Of a DNA stretch of 64,000 bases, positions 33,664 through 40,764 are shown in pieces. The translations under genes and the position numbers were made by a program. The stretch spans positions 272,733 to 336,732 of the forward strand of contig NZ_KK211354.1 of NCBI RefSeq assembly GCF_000621845.1. The letters are read 5' to 3'. Each line of letters opens with the position of its first letter. The first letter of the stretch is position 1. The DNA comes from Ruminococcus flavefaciens MA2007. Lineage in GTDB: Bacteria > Bacillota > Clostridia > Oscillospirales > Ruminococcaceae. A model generated the notes under the pieces. It worked only from the letters and a program-made list of their open reading frames with translations. It did no database searches and was not told the origin of the DNA.

Positions 33664-34953
33664 TCAGCATGCAGGTCTGCCGCCGAAGCCTCCGCCCATG
33701 CCGCCGTTCATTCCGCCTCGCATACCGCCGCCCATCATGCTCTGAGGTATCTCTGAGACTTCCTGTCCGTTGACTATGATTGTACCGCCGTTGAATTCGG
33801 CAGTTCTGTCGTAGTCAAATGAGGACATCTGAGCTGTAACATTTATCGTTCCGCCGTTAACATATATCGAGCCGTTGGAGTCTATTGCGTCCGTATCGCC
33901 CTGACCTACTGAAACATTTACGTTTCCGCCGTTGAAAACTATTGCTGTTTCGTAAGCATTTGTATTTGTTACAGCGTTTATTCCGTCATCGCTGGCATCT
34001 ATAGTGATATTGCCGTCGTTGATAACTATGTATGTAGCTTCAAGACCTTCTGCGGCTGTGATATCGAAGTCGCCGCCGTCTATCTGAAGAACTGCACAAG
34101 CCTGTATGCCGTCGCTTACGCTGTTGATAGTGAACGAACCGTCCGAGATAGTGATACTTCCCTCAGTTTCGTCATTCTCGCAGTGGAAACCGTCCTTGTT
34201 TGTGGTGATATTGAAGGTTCCGTCGTAAACCGAGATTGTGTCATTTGCTTCAAAAGCGTCCAGAGCGGATTTTACATTGTATGTGCCGCCTGTTATCTTC
34301 ATATCGTCCTTGCAGGTGATACCGTTGCCGTAATAAGAGGTAACATTCAGAGTGCCTGTGCCGTTGAGTACAAGGTCGTCCTTGGAGTAGATAACTGCGT
34401 CGGTATTGTTCTCGCTGTCAGTTGTGAACTGTCCGCTGACTGTGAGGGTATTCTCGCTGTCTGTAGTGGTTATGAATACTTTATCTGCCGAAAGTACATA
34501 TATAGCAGGGAAGTCCTCATTCTCAATGTCAACGCCGTCCAGTACAAGCTGTACCTTTGCGGAATCTTCAGCGTTGATCCTGATAGTGCAGTTTTCAGCA
34601 CTGCCGCTTATAGTATACACGCCCTCTTCGGTGATGTCAATGGTCTTGTTGTCTGCAACAGTTATGTTCTGAGCTTCACTTGTATCTGCGGTCTGCTCAA
34701 GGTCACGCTTTGTAAATGTGGTTTCCTCAGTATTGTTTGAAAGCTGCTTTATCTCAGCGGAATCGTTATTCTCAGAAGAGGTTTTATCTGCCTTTGCAGT
34801 CTTTTCTGCGGTTTCAGCGCTGTCTGAAACAGCAGTCTTTGCATTTGTGCCTGTCGATGTGTTTTCGGATATTGAACTATTATTTCCGCAGCCTGTCATG
34901 TAAACTGCCATTGCTGCCATTAAAAAGGCTGAAGCTATATAATTTTTTTTCAT
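33664..34953 (-). CDS. Exported carbohydrate-binding-domain lipoprotein (Cthe_2159-like)
   Basis: A 429-aa protein. The N-terminus MKKNYIASAFLMAAMAVYMT ending GCGNN is a lipoprotein signal with the lipobox Cys at about residue 22. A Ser/Thr/Glu-rich spacer runs to about 110. The body is a run of short beta-strand repeats (ITGGTYNVKSALDAFEAND, ISDGSFTINSVSDGIQA, VNGGTINVTA), the parallel-beta-helix pattern of the Cthe_2159 family, whose founding member binds polygalacturonic acid-like glycans. The C-terminus is Gly/Met-rich (MMGGGMRGGMNGGMGGG). The start at 34953 follows AAGGAAG. Three TGGAA repeats upstream suggest control by the adjacent OmpR regulator. Confidence 0.8.
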   Translation of the reverse strand: MKKNYIASAFLMAAMAVYMTGCGNNSSISENTSTGTNAKTAVSDSAETAEKTAKADKTSSENNDSAEIKQLSNNTEETTFTKRDLEQTADTSEAQNITVADNKTIDITEEGVYTISGSAENCTIRINAEDSAKVQLVLDGVDIENEDFPAIYVLSADKVFITTTDSENTLTVSGQFTTDSENNTDAVIYSKDDLVLNGTGTLNVTSYYGNGITCKDDMKITGGTYNVKSALDAFEANDTISVYDGTFNITTNKDGFHCENDETEGSITISDGSFTINSVSDGIQACAVLQIDGGDFDITAAEGLEATYIVINDGNITIDASDDGINAVTNTNAYETAIVFNGGNVNVSVGQGDTDAIDSNGSIYVNGGTINVTAQMSSFDYDRTAEFNGGTIIVNGQEVSEIPQSMMGGGMRGGMNGGMGGGFGGRPAC

Positions 34954-35001
34954 AATGATACTTCCTTTCATCGGGAGAGTTGTGTTTGTTTCTATGATTG
35001 T

Positions 35002-35066
35002 ATTATATCGCAGATATTTGAAGATAAAATGGAACGAAAGTGGAATGTCAGCCTTTTACTGTGGAA
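35002..35066 (-). promoter_or_regulatory. Lipoprotein-gene promoter with phased TTCCA repeats
   Basis: On the minus strand a -10 TATAAT (35007-35002) has no good -35 box at 17 bp (ATTTTA). TTCCA occurs three times just upstream, at 35034-35030, 35045-35041 and 35066-35062, spaced 11 and 21 bp, one and two helical turns. Same-face direct repeats with a poor -35 fit activation by an OmpR-type regulator. Confidence 0.5.
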
Positions 35067-35121
35067 TTTGCAGAAGCATTATGTGACAGGAATGTGAAAA
35101 CGCAGATACAAGCATTTCATT

Positions 35122-35231
35122 TTTGTGCAAAACTGCCTTTGCTTTTTTCTTGAAAAGGTGCTATAATAAAGCAAGAGAACGTGTAGCAGTTACTGCGTAA
35201 GTCCAGTTGCTTGCTGCACGTTCTATTTTTT
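35122..35231 (+). promoter_or_regulatory. Promoter-leader module 1 (before the CarD gene)
   Basis: The 20-mer TTTGTGCAAAACTGCCTTTG (35122-35141) is followed after 20 nt by TATAAT (35162-35167); the -35 box is TTGCTT at 17 bp. The leader forms a stem of about 14 bp (from AGAACGTG at 35175 to ACGTTCT at 35218-35224), an internal loop and a 4-bp top stem ACTG/CAGT holding the loop CGTAAGTC, followed by ATTTTTTTTT, a terminator shape. The same upstream 20-mer, distance and loop recur in module 2 (35747-35850). Confidence 0.7.
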
Positions 35232-35246
35232 TTCGAGGTGATATTG

Positions 35247-35744
35247 ATGTATAATGTGGGAGACATTGTTATGTACGGGACATTCGGCATATGTAAGGTC
35301 ACAGCTATAGAAAAGCGTGATTTTACGGGAGAGGAGCAGGAGTACTATATACTCAGGCATACAAATTCAGAAAAAAACACTTTCTATGTTCCTGTAAATA
35401 ATGAAGCTGCTCTTGGCAATATGCATTATGTATGCTCAAAGGCTGAAGTTGACGAGCTTATCTCACATATGAATTCACATGACATGATATGGATTGACAA
35501 CGATATGCAGCGCAAAGCAGAATACAGCCGTATCATAAAGGACGCTGACAAGCACGATATGATAAGCCTGATAAAAACTTTGTATCTTCGCCGCAAGGAG
35601 CTTGCCGAAAGCGGAAAGAAGCTCCGTACCGCTGACGAGAATTATCTTAATCTTGCAGAGAATATGCTCTTTGAGGAGTTTGCCTACGCTCTTGACATTG
35701 ACAGAAGCGAAGTTGTTGAATATATCGAAAAGCATATCGCATAA
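35247..35744 (+). CDS. CarD/CdnL-family transcriptional regulator
   Basis: A 165-aa protein. The N-terminal CarD_CdnL_TRCF RNA-polymerase-interacting domain begins MYNVGDIVMYGTFGICKVTA and continues YYILRHTNSEKNTFYVPVNN. The C-terminal helical domain has LYLRRKELAESGKKLRTADE and the Leu/Glu-rich end. Members bind RNA polymerase beta and affect open-complex stability. GAGGTG lies 6 nt before the ATG. The start at 35247 is preferred, since upstream codons run into the leader hairpin. Not part of an operon; preceded by the promoter-leader module and followed by a second copy of that module. Confidence 0.9.
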   Translation: MYNVGDIVMYGTFGICKVTAIEKRDFTGEEQEYYILRHTNSEKNTFYVPVNNEAALGNMHYVCSKAEVDELISHMNSHDMIWIDNDMQRKAEYSRIIKDADKHDMISLIKTLYLRRKELAESGKKLRTADENYLNLAENMLFEEFAYALDIDRSEVVEYIEKHIA

Positions 35745-35746
35745 AC

Positions 35747-35850
35747 TTTGTGCAAAACTGCCTTTGAAAAATTCTGAAATAATTGATATAATTAGTACAT
35801 AACGAGTAGCAATTCTGCGTAAGTCCGGTTATTGCTGCTCGTTTTATTAT
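35747..35850 (+). promoter_or_regulatory. Promoter-leader module 2 (before the 79-aa gene)
   Basis: The same 20-mer as module 1 (35747-35766) starts directly after the CarD gene stop codon. TATAAT (35787-35792) again begins 21 nt after its end, with -35 TTGAAA at 17 bp. The leader hairpin is a continuous 13-bp stem (AACGAGTAGCAAT with ATTGCTGCTCGTT, one U-G pair) topped by CTG-CGTAAGTC-CGG, followed by TTATTATTTTT. Stem bases differ from module 1 while pairing is kept, and the loop CGTAAGTC is identical. Confidence 0.7.
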
Positions 35851-35870
35851 TTTTATGGAGGTCGATCATA

Positions 35871-36110
35871 ATGAAAAGGATCAAAGAAGCGTGTATCTGC
35901 CAGACACTGCATTTTATGCTGAAGGAGGACGCTCCGCGGGATTACGCTGCAAGACTTGTAAAGGAAGAAATAGAAAAGTACAAGGAGTCACTTGAAAAAA
36001 CAGGTACAAAGTACAGAATTATCGAAGAAACACCGCAGTCTGACGGCTCGGTCATCATCAAGATAAAGAAGCAGTACAACGCCTCGCCCGTTGGCTCATA
36101 TCTCGACTGA
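35871..36110 (+). CDS. Uncharacterised 79-aa protein
   Basis: A small soluble protein. The N-terminal half is helical and charged (MKRIKEACICQTLHFMLKED, APRDYAARLVKEEIEKYKES), and the C-terminal half looks like beta strands (TKYRIIEETPQSDGSVIIKI). No family is recognised. GGAGG lies 9 nt before the ATG, and composition matches neighbouring genes, so it is very probably translated. It is driven by promoter-leader module 2 and terminated by the hairpin at 36129. Sharing the module with the CarD gene suggests the two respond to the same signal. Confidence 0.8.
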   Translation: MKRIKEACICQTLHFMLKEDAPRDYAARLVKEEIEKYKESLEKTGTKYRIIEETPQSDGSVIIKIKKQYNASPVGSYLD

Positions 36111-36128
36111 TACAACTATAATAAATAG

Positions 36129-36155
36129 AGCCGCAGGGGAGACCTGCGGCTTTAA
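36129..36155 (+). terminator. Terminator after the 79-aa gene
   Basis: AGCCGCAGG/CCTGCGGCT with loop GGAGA, identical to the hairpin after asnB at 31412; U-run short (TTTAATTCT). The following 36156-36376 (221 bp, AT-rich) holds no gene or motif that I can support. Confidence 0.7.
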
Positions 36156-36376
36156 TTCTATTCTACATATTTCTCGGAAAATAAATAAGTCTCTCAGCGG
36201 AAATTAACCATTCTTTCGGTATGCTATATAGCTTGCTGTGAGGTTTATGTATTTCAGTGAGGTATGTGCCGATTATAATATGTGCCATAATGCTGATTTT
36301 GGCTTATGCGGAACGGAAATCAGGTGTGCCATTAGACCATAGATTATAAGAACGAGTTTTTGAAATGAGTCGGAAG

Positions 36377-37126
36377 TTAGTTTTTATAAGCGGCATTAAA
36401 ATCTTCACCATTATTCAGGTTATCGAATAGTTCCAGCAATCCTTTCTGACCATGAATCTCCATCCATTCGCTGACTTCATGTTTTGCATTCAGATAACGG
36501 AAACGCCTGTCCTCTACAGGACCTGCATAAAATTCAGAACCTGTATCCATATCTTCAAGAGGAACCGTGTTTTTTCCGTTATCGGTCTGTTCAATCCACG
36601 CATCAAGCCCGTATTGCTTACGATAATCATTTTGCGTGGCAAGTCCCTCATCAAACCATGTGGGAATACTTTTCAGGGCTTTCATATTCAGGCGAGTGTG
36701 CAGCTCTGCATGAGTGAATTCATGTGCTATGATGTCGATATTCAGATATTCATCTGAAACAGAAATGTAGTTTTTTTTCGCATATGAGGTTCGCGTATCA
36801 TGATCTCCGCCGAGCTTTGAAAGCAGCTTATCATCATCACAGATAATTATGAACGTCGTATTTGTTTCGGTGCATTGTAATTCCCCGAAAAATGCTCTGT
36901 CCCGTTCCAGTGCTTCTTCCGTGAGCTGAATCGCCTCTTTGATATCACCGGAATAGTTTTTGTTCACATAAATATGATCTGCTGCTTTTTCAAAGGAACT
37001 ACGGTACGGAACTGACATTCGATATCCTAACCCCGTAAATTGAAAAATATAGACAGCCGCCAATAACAACAGCAGTATCAAAGAAATGCAACAGCATAAT
37101 ATGATTTTCTTTTTCTTAGTTTTCAT
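36377..37126 (-). CDS. Membrane-anchored zinc metallopeptidase (gluzincin type)
   Basis: A 249-aa protein with a basic N-terminus and a membrane helix (residues about 8-30, rich in Cys, Leu and Ile), then an extracytoplasmic domain. The zinc motif is IIAHEFTHAELHTRL (HEFTH about 135-139), with the third ligand Glu in WFDEGLATQ (about 160), the HExxH-E layout of peptidase MA-like gluzincins. DYRKQYGLDAWIEQT and LLELFDNLNNGEDFNAAY resemble the C-terminal part of that family. The start at 37126 was chosen although GGAGG is 13 nt away; an upstream in-frame start would read through that RBS. Substrate unknown. Confidence 0.8.
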   Translation of the reverse strand: MKTKKKKIILCCCISLILLLLLAAVYIFQFTGLGYRMSVPYRSSFEKAADHIYVNKNYSGDIKEAIQLTEEALERDRAFFGELQCTETNTTFIIICDDDKLLSKLGGDHDTRTSYAKKNYISVSDEYLNIDIIAHEFTHAELHTRLNMKALKSIPTWFDEGLATQNDYRKQYGLDAWIEQTDNGKNTVPLEDMDTGSEFYAGPVEDRRFRYLNAKHEVSEWMEIHGQKGLLELFDNLNNGEDFNAAYKN

Positions 37127-37211
37127 GATAATATTGATTCCTCCAGTCGATTCAGATTGATATATTTTTTTTACCGAGATCATTTTATCAGAATCAGAAC
37201 ATACTCAACAT

Positions 37212-37238
37212 AAAACAAAAGCCCGAATAATCGGACTT
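37212..37238 (-). terminator. Terminator of the tRNA-Leu transcript
   Basis: On the minus strand AAGTCCGA/TCGGGCTT with loop TTAT, then TTGTTTTA. Confidence 0.75.
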
Positions 37239-37247
37239 CATAAGTAG

Positions 37248-37329
37248 TGCGGGTGACAGGACTTGAACCTGCACACCTTACGGCATTAGAACCTAAATCT
37301 AACGTGTCTGCCAATTTCACCACACCCGC
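37248..37329 (-). tRNA. tRNA-Leu (anticodon UAG)
   Basis: The minus strand folds as a complete class II tRNA: acceptor GCGGGTG/CACCCGC, D-arm GGTGAAATTGGCAGAC, anticodon stem TTAGA/TCTAA with loop TTTAGGT (anticodon TAG), a variable arm TGCCGTAAGGTG and T-arm CAGGTTCAAGTCCTG. The discriminator base is A; CCA is not encoded (ACTA follows). It lies about 30 bp downstream of a degenerate tRNA-Leu half on the same transcript. Confidence 0.93.
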
Positions 37330-37359
37330 ATATTCAATTTTGACCGCCTAATCAGACTG

Positions 37360-37437
37360 CCGACAGGGACAGTTTTACAACTCCAATGTCGTAGCGCAAC
37401 CTAAATCTGACGTGTCTGACAGTTTCACCACATCCGC
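37360..37437 (-). pseudogene. Degenerate tRNA-Leu 5' half joined to unrelated 3' sequence
   Basis: On the minus strand the first 42 nt (from GCGGATG at 37437 to about 37396) match the 5' half of the intact tRNA-Leu with about five changes, including D-arm and anticodon loop (TTTAGGT). The 3' anticodon strand, variable arm and matching acceptor are lost. Instead the sequence forms a different hairpin (CGACA/TGTCG, with an inner GTT-GTAA-AAC) and ends CTGTCGGCAG, like the T-arm/acceptor end of another tRNA. It cannot form a leucine cloverleaf. Confidence 0.65.
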
Positions 37438-37454
37438 ATAGACCAACAAAAGTA

Positions 37455-37483
37455 ATTATACTCTAAAAATAGATTTTTGTCAA
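37455..37483 (-). promoter_or_regulatory. Promoter of the tRNA-Leu transcript
   Basis: On the minus strand TTGACA (37483-37478), 17-bp spacer, TATAAT (37460-37455), consensus in both boxes. Transcription would start about 10 nt before the degenerate tRNA half, so that half is still transcribed ahead of the intact tRNA. Confidence 0.8.
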
Positions 37484-37486
37484 GAG

Positions 37487-37514
37487 AAAAAAAGAGGAGC
37501 TCAAACAGCTCCTC
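37487..37514 (-). terminator. Terminator of the Ala/Pro-rich protein gene
   Basis: On the minus strand GAGGAGCT/AGCTCCTC with a 5-nt loop, followed by TTTTTTTC. Confidence 0.85.
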
Positions 37515-37527
37515 AGTTTTATTTTAT

Positions 37528-38070
37528 TCAGGCCTTTTCGATTTCCTCGGCTTTTACAGCAGCCTCTTCAGCAGGTGCATTTACAGTTGTGTCCTTAACT
37601 TCATTTTCGGCAGCGTTCTGTTCTGCGGGCTGTTCAGGCTTAGCAGCTTCTTCTGCATGCGGAGCAGGAGCGTTCTGAACAGGCTGAGCAACAGGAGCAG
37701 GCTGTGGAACCGGAGCAACAGGAGCGGCAGGAGCCGCCGGAGCTGACGGTGCAGGAGCTGCAGGCTTCTTGTTTTTCTCGGAATTCTTGTTTTCTGCCTC
37801 TTCCTTTTCGGTGCGGTCGCCCTTTGACTCGATATAGAGCTCATCGTCGGCAATACTGCCCACAAATCTGAGCTGTTTTACAGGAATTCTCTTTAAAGGA
37901 GAATATATAAAAGCTTTACATGAATAATTCTGTTCAACGAGGCCTCTTTTTTCGCAAAGAACGCGATTTCCGTCCTTTGTTCTCTTACCGTACATACAGT
38001 AATCGCACTTAGGCTCTATTTTTTTATCAAAATATTTAGCCCCGCCCTGGAAAAATGAGAATAAACCCAT
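37528..38070 (-). CDS. Cys-motif N-terminal domain protein with Ala/Pro-rich tail
   Basis: A 180-aa protein. The first about 75 residues are ordered and contain CDYCMYGKRTKDGNRVLCEK and SCKAFIYSPLKRIP, with cysteines spaced as in a small metal-binding domain conserved in clostridial hypothetical proteins. The remaining about 100 residues are low complexity, rich in Ala, Pro, Glu and Gln (PAAPAPSAPAAPAAPVAPVP). GAGGTG lies 7 nt before the ATG. It is flanked by its own terminator and faces away from the hydrogenase maturation operon. No function can be assigned. Confidence 0.8.
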   Translation of the reverse strand: MGLFSFFQGGAKYFDKKIEPKCDYCMYGKRTKDGNRVLCEKRGLVEQNYSCKAFIYSPLKRIPVKQLRFVGSIADDELYIESKGDRTEKEEAENKNSEKNKKPAAPAPSAPAAPAAPVAPVPQPAPVAQPVQNAPAPHAEEAAKPEQPAEQNAAENEVKDTTVNAPAEEAAVKAEEIEKA

Positions 38071-38236
38071 TAATAATCACCTCAAAAATAAATCTAAAAA
38101 TAGTATATCACAAATAAAAGATTTTGTCCAGTGATTTTTGAAAAATTATATAAATTCTTTAAAAAACGGCTTGACCATTGTATAAGCTGTACAAAATGAG
38201 CAGGAATATTTGTTTTATAATACTAACCAAATAAGA

Positions 38237-38413
38237 TTGACATTTTTGTATCAAAGTGGTATGATAAATACAGCGGAAGTCAGGATTTATTCTGGTTTTG
38301 GCTGGTTTAATAATATTGTTTTCGGGCAGCAGGGTGAAAACTCTGTTATCGGATGGCAGTTGCACAGTATAACTATACAGGTAAGCTCCGTCCGTTTTTG
38401 GGCGGATTTTTTT
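38237..38413 (+). promoter_or_regulatory. Promoter and attenuator-like leader of the hydG operon
   Basis: TTGACA (38237-38242), 17-bp spacer, TATGAT (38260-38265). The leader is about 175 nt. A terminator hairpin TCCGTCCG-TTTT-TGGGCGGA (38387-38406) with T7 ends 35 nt before the first ORF. CAGTATA just upstream (38365-38371) can pair with TATACTG just downstream (38415-38421), and GGCAG with CTGCC, enclosing the terminator. The arrangement resembles a riboswitch or attenuator, but no known aptamer was recognised. Confidence 0.6.
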
Positions 38414-38447
38414 GTATACTGCCGTTTTTCTGCCGAAGGGAGGAGAA

Positions 38448-38696
38448 ATGGAAAAAAAAAGAATTGCCGTTGCGGCTATAGTCATTGACGAACAGTCCGC
38501 GGCAGTAGAGGTGAACAACGTACTTCACGACTACAGTGATATTATAATTGGTCGCATGGGGCTTCCTTACAAAGAGCGAGGGATATCCCTCATCTCAGTG
38601 GCGCTTGACGCAGAACCCGATGTTATCAGCAGTCTCACGGGAAGACTTGGGCAGATACAGGGCGTATCTGTAAAAGCAGCTATATCGAAGAAGTGA
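38448..38696 (+). CDS. TM1266-family iron-only hydrogenase system regulator
   Basis: An 82-aa ACT-like small protein: MEKKRIAVAAIVIDEQSAAV, DYSDIIIGRMGLPYKERGIS, LISVALDAEPDVISSLTGRL. This family (TM_1266) is found next to [FeFe]-hydrogenase maturation genes and is assumed to be regulatory; no DNA-binding domain is visible. The RBS GGGAGGAG lies just before the ATG at 38448. First of three genes ending with hydG, 12 bp before the next gene. Confidence 0.9.
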   Translation: MEKKRIAVAAIVIDEQSAAVEVNNVLHDYSDIIIGRMGLPYKERGISLISVALDAEPDVISSLTGRLGQIQGVSVKAAISKK

Positions 38697-38708
38697 CAGG
38701 AGAGTTTT

Positions 38709-39176
38709 ATGAGAAGAAACGACCGCGAGATAACCGACAGCGAGCAGATAAAGAGCTTCATTTCGGCTGAAAAGATAATTCGTATCGGTTTCTGTGATAA
38801 CGGAGAGGTTTATATTGTACCTGTGAATTATGGCTTTTCGTCAGATGATACAGGATATACTTTCTATTTTCACGGCGCAAAGGCGGGAAGAAAATATGAG
38901 CTTGCACAAGCGTGTCCGTCTGTGGGCTTTGAGATAGACGGCAGATATGAGCTTATATCTGCTGATACCGCCTGCGGCCATTCAGCGAAGTTTTGCAGCG
39001 TTATCGGTACGGGAGTCCTTTCGCTTATTGAGGGCTCAGAAGAAAAGAAAGCCGCTCTTGAATATGTTATGAAGCAGTCGGCAGGCAGAACGGGACTTGA
39101 ATATTCCGAGGAAGTTCTTTCGCGGACTGCGGTATTTAAACTTGAAGTAAATACAATGTCTTGCAAGGCTAAATAA
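38709..39176 (+). CDS. FMN-binding split-barrel protein (NimA/pyridoxamine-oxidase-like)
   Basis: A 155-aa protein with the pattern of the pyridoxamine 5'-phosphate oxidase-related / NimA family: RNDREITDSEQIKSFISAEK, VYIVPVNYGFSSDDTGYTFY, FHGAKAGRKYELAQACPSVG, CGHSAKFCSVIGTGVLSL and the final EVNTMSCKAK. The members bind flavin and several reduce nitro compounds. RBS AGGAGAG. It sits between the hydrogenase regulator and hydG within 12 bp on each side, so it is co-transcribed with hydrogenase maturation. Its role there is unknown. Confidence 0.88.
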   Translation: MRRNDREITDSEQIKSFISAEKIIRIGFCDNGEVYIVPVNYGFSSDDTGYTFYFHGAKAGRKYELAQACPSVGFEIDGRYELISADTACGHSAKFCSVIGTGVLSLIEGSEEKKAALEYVMKQSAGRTGLEYSEEVLSRTAVFKLEVNTMSCKAK

Positions 39177-39188
39177 TAAAGGAGAAAG

Positions 39189-40646
39189 ATGAATATGTAT
39201 GATGTAAAATCTTTAAAGGCAGAAGAATTTATAAACGATGAGGAGATAATGGCTACACTGGAATATGCTGAGCAGAACAAGCATAACCGTGAACTCATCG
39301 AGCAGATACTTGAAAAGGCAAAGCCGAGAAAAACAGGCAGGGGAGTAGAATGCGCAGGACTTACTCACCGTGAGGCAAGTGTGCTTCTTGCCTGTGATAT
39401 CCCGGAGATGACAGAGAAGATGTACAAGCTTGCAAAGGAGATAAAGCAGGCATTTTACGGCAACAGAATAGTTATGTTTGCTCCGCTTTATCTTTCAAAT
39501 TATTGCGTAAACAAGTGCGTATACTGTCCATATCATATGCAGAATAAGGAAATACCGCGCAAGAAGCTGACTCAGGAGGAAGTTCGTCAGGAGGTCATCG
39601 CACTTCAGGATATGGGACACAAGCGTCTTGCAATCGAGTCAGGCGAGGATCCTGTGAACAATCCTATCGAGTATATCCTCGAATGTATCAAGACTATCTA
39701 TTCCATCAAGCACAAGAACGGAGCTATCCGCCGTGTAAATGTAAATATCGCAGCAACTACAGTTGAAAACTACCGCAAGCTCAAGGAAGCAGGCATAGGT
39801 ACATATATCCTCTTCCAGGAGACCTACCATAAGGAGAGCTACGAGAAGCTCCACCCCGCAGGACCAAAGCACAACTATGCATACCACACAGAAGCTATGG
39901 ACAGAGCTATGGAGGGCGGTATCGACGATGTAGGTCTTGGCGTTCTCTTCGGACTTGACAAGTACAAGTACGAATTCGCAGGACTTCTCATGCACGCCGA
40001 GCACCTTGAAGCTGTTCACGGCGTAGGTCCGCACACTATCAGCGTTCCTCGTATCAGAAGAGCTTCGGATATCGATCCGAGCGTATTTGACAACGGTATC
40101 GACGATGATACCTTTGCAAAGCTTGTAGCTTGTATCAGAATCGCAGTTCCTTATACAGGCATGATAATCTCCACCCGTGAGAGCGAAGCCTGTCGTGAAA
40201 AGGTTCTCGGACTTGGTGTGTCCCAGATATCAGGCGGTTCAAGAACATCTGTCGGCGGTTATGCAGGCTATACTCCCGAGGACAGACCACACGATACAGA
40301 GCAGTTCGACGTATCCGACCAGCGCTCTCTCGATGAAGTAGTAAAGTGGCTCATGGACGGCGGCTATATCCCGTCATTCTGCACAGCCTGCTACCGCGAG
40401 GGACGTACAGGAGACCGCTTCATGGCACTGTGTAAGGTAGGACAGATACAGAACTGCTGTCACCCTAACGCTCTTATGACATTGCAGGAGTACCTCTCGG
40501 ACTATGCTTCACCCGAAACAAAGGCAGTAGGAGAGGCGCTTATTGCCAAGGAGATACAGAATGTTCCCGATGAAAAGCGCCGTCAGCGTGCTATTGAGTA
40601 CCTTGACAGCATAAAGAACGGCGGTCAGCGCGATTTCAGATTCTGA
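39189..40646 (+). CDS. hydG: [FeFe]-hydrogenase H-cluster maturation radical SAM enzyme HydG
   Basis: A 485-aa enzyme. The radical SAM motif is CVNKCVYCPYHM (CxxxCxxC), within MFAPLYLSNYCVNKCVYC. The C-terminal auxiliary cluster site is CTACYREGRTGDRF...ALCK followed by a CC pair. GIGTYILFQETYHKESYEKL and GGSRTSVGGY are typical of HydG and separate it from ThiH. It cleaves tyrosine to give the CO and CN ligands of the H-cluster. RBS AAAGGAG; ATG 39195 is an alternative start. Its client hydrogenase is probably the HydA beginning at 63542. No hydE or hydF is visible nearby. Confidence 0.97.
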   Translation: MNMYDVKSLKAEEFINDEEIMATLEYAEQNKHNRELIEQILEKAKPRKTGRGVECAGLTHREASVLLACDIPEMTEKMYKLAKEIKQAFYGNRIVMFAPLYLSNYCVNKCVYCPYHMQNKEIPRKKLTQEEVRQEVIALQDMGHKRLAIESGEDPVNNPIEYILECIKTIYSIKHKNGAIRRVNVNIAATTVENYRKLKEAGIGTYILFQETYHKESYEKLHPAGPKHNYAYHTEAMDRAMEGGIDDVGLGVLFGLDKYKYEFAGLLMHAEHLEAVHGVGPHTISVPRIRRASDIDPSVFDNGIDDDTFAKLVACIRIAVPYTGMIISTRESEACREKVLGLGVSQISGGSRTSVGGYAGYTPEDRPHDTEQFDVSDQRSLDEVVKWLMDGGYIPSFCTACYREGRTGDRFMALCKVGQIQNCCHPNALMTLQEYLSDYASPETKAVGEALIAKEIQNVPDEKRRQRAIEYLDSIKNGGQRDFRF

Positions 40647-40653
40647 TGTTTAA

Positions 40654-40685
40654 GCCTGAGAGTGAAAAAAGCTCTCAGGCTTTTT
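40654..40685 (+). terminator. Terminator after hydG
   Basis: GCCTGAGAG/CTCTCAGGC stem (40654-40662/40672-40680), followed by TTTTT. Confidence 0.9.
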
Positions 40686-40764
40686 CGCAAAAATACATTT
40701 GACAAATTAGAGCCAATGTGCTAAAATAAACCATAACACCATTATAAATAAAGGAGACCTTGTA

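Noticed and set aside
36156-36376. Small RNA or gene between the 79-aa gene terminator and the metallopeptidase gene
   Set aside because: No promoter-terminator pair, RBS-preceded frame or strong hairpin could be supported.
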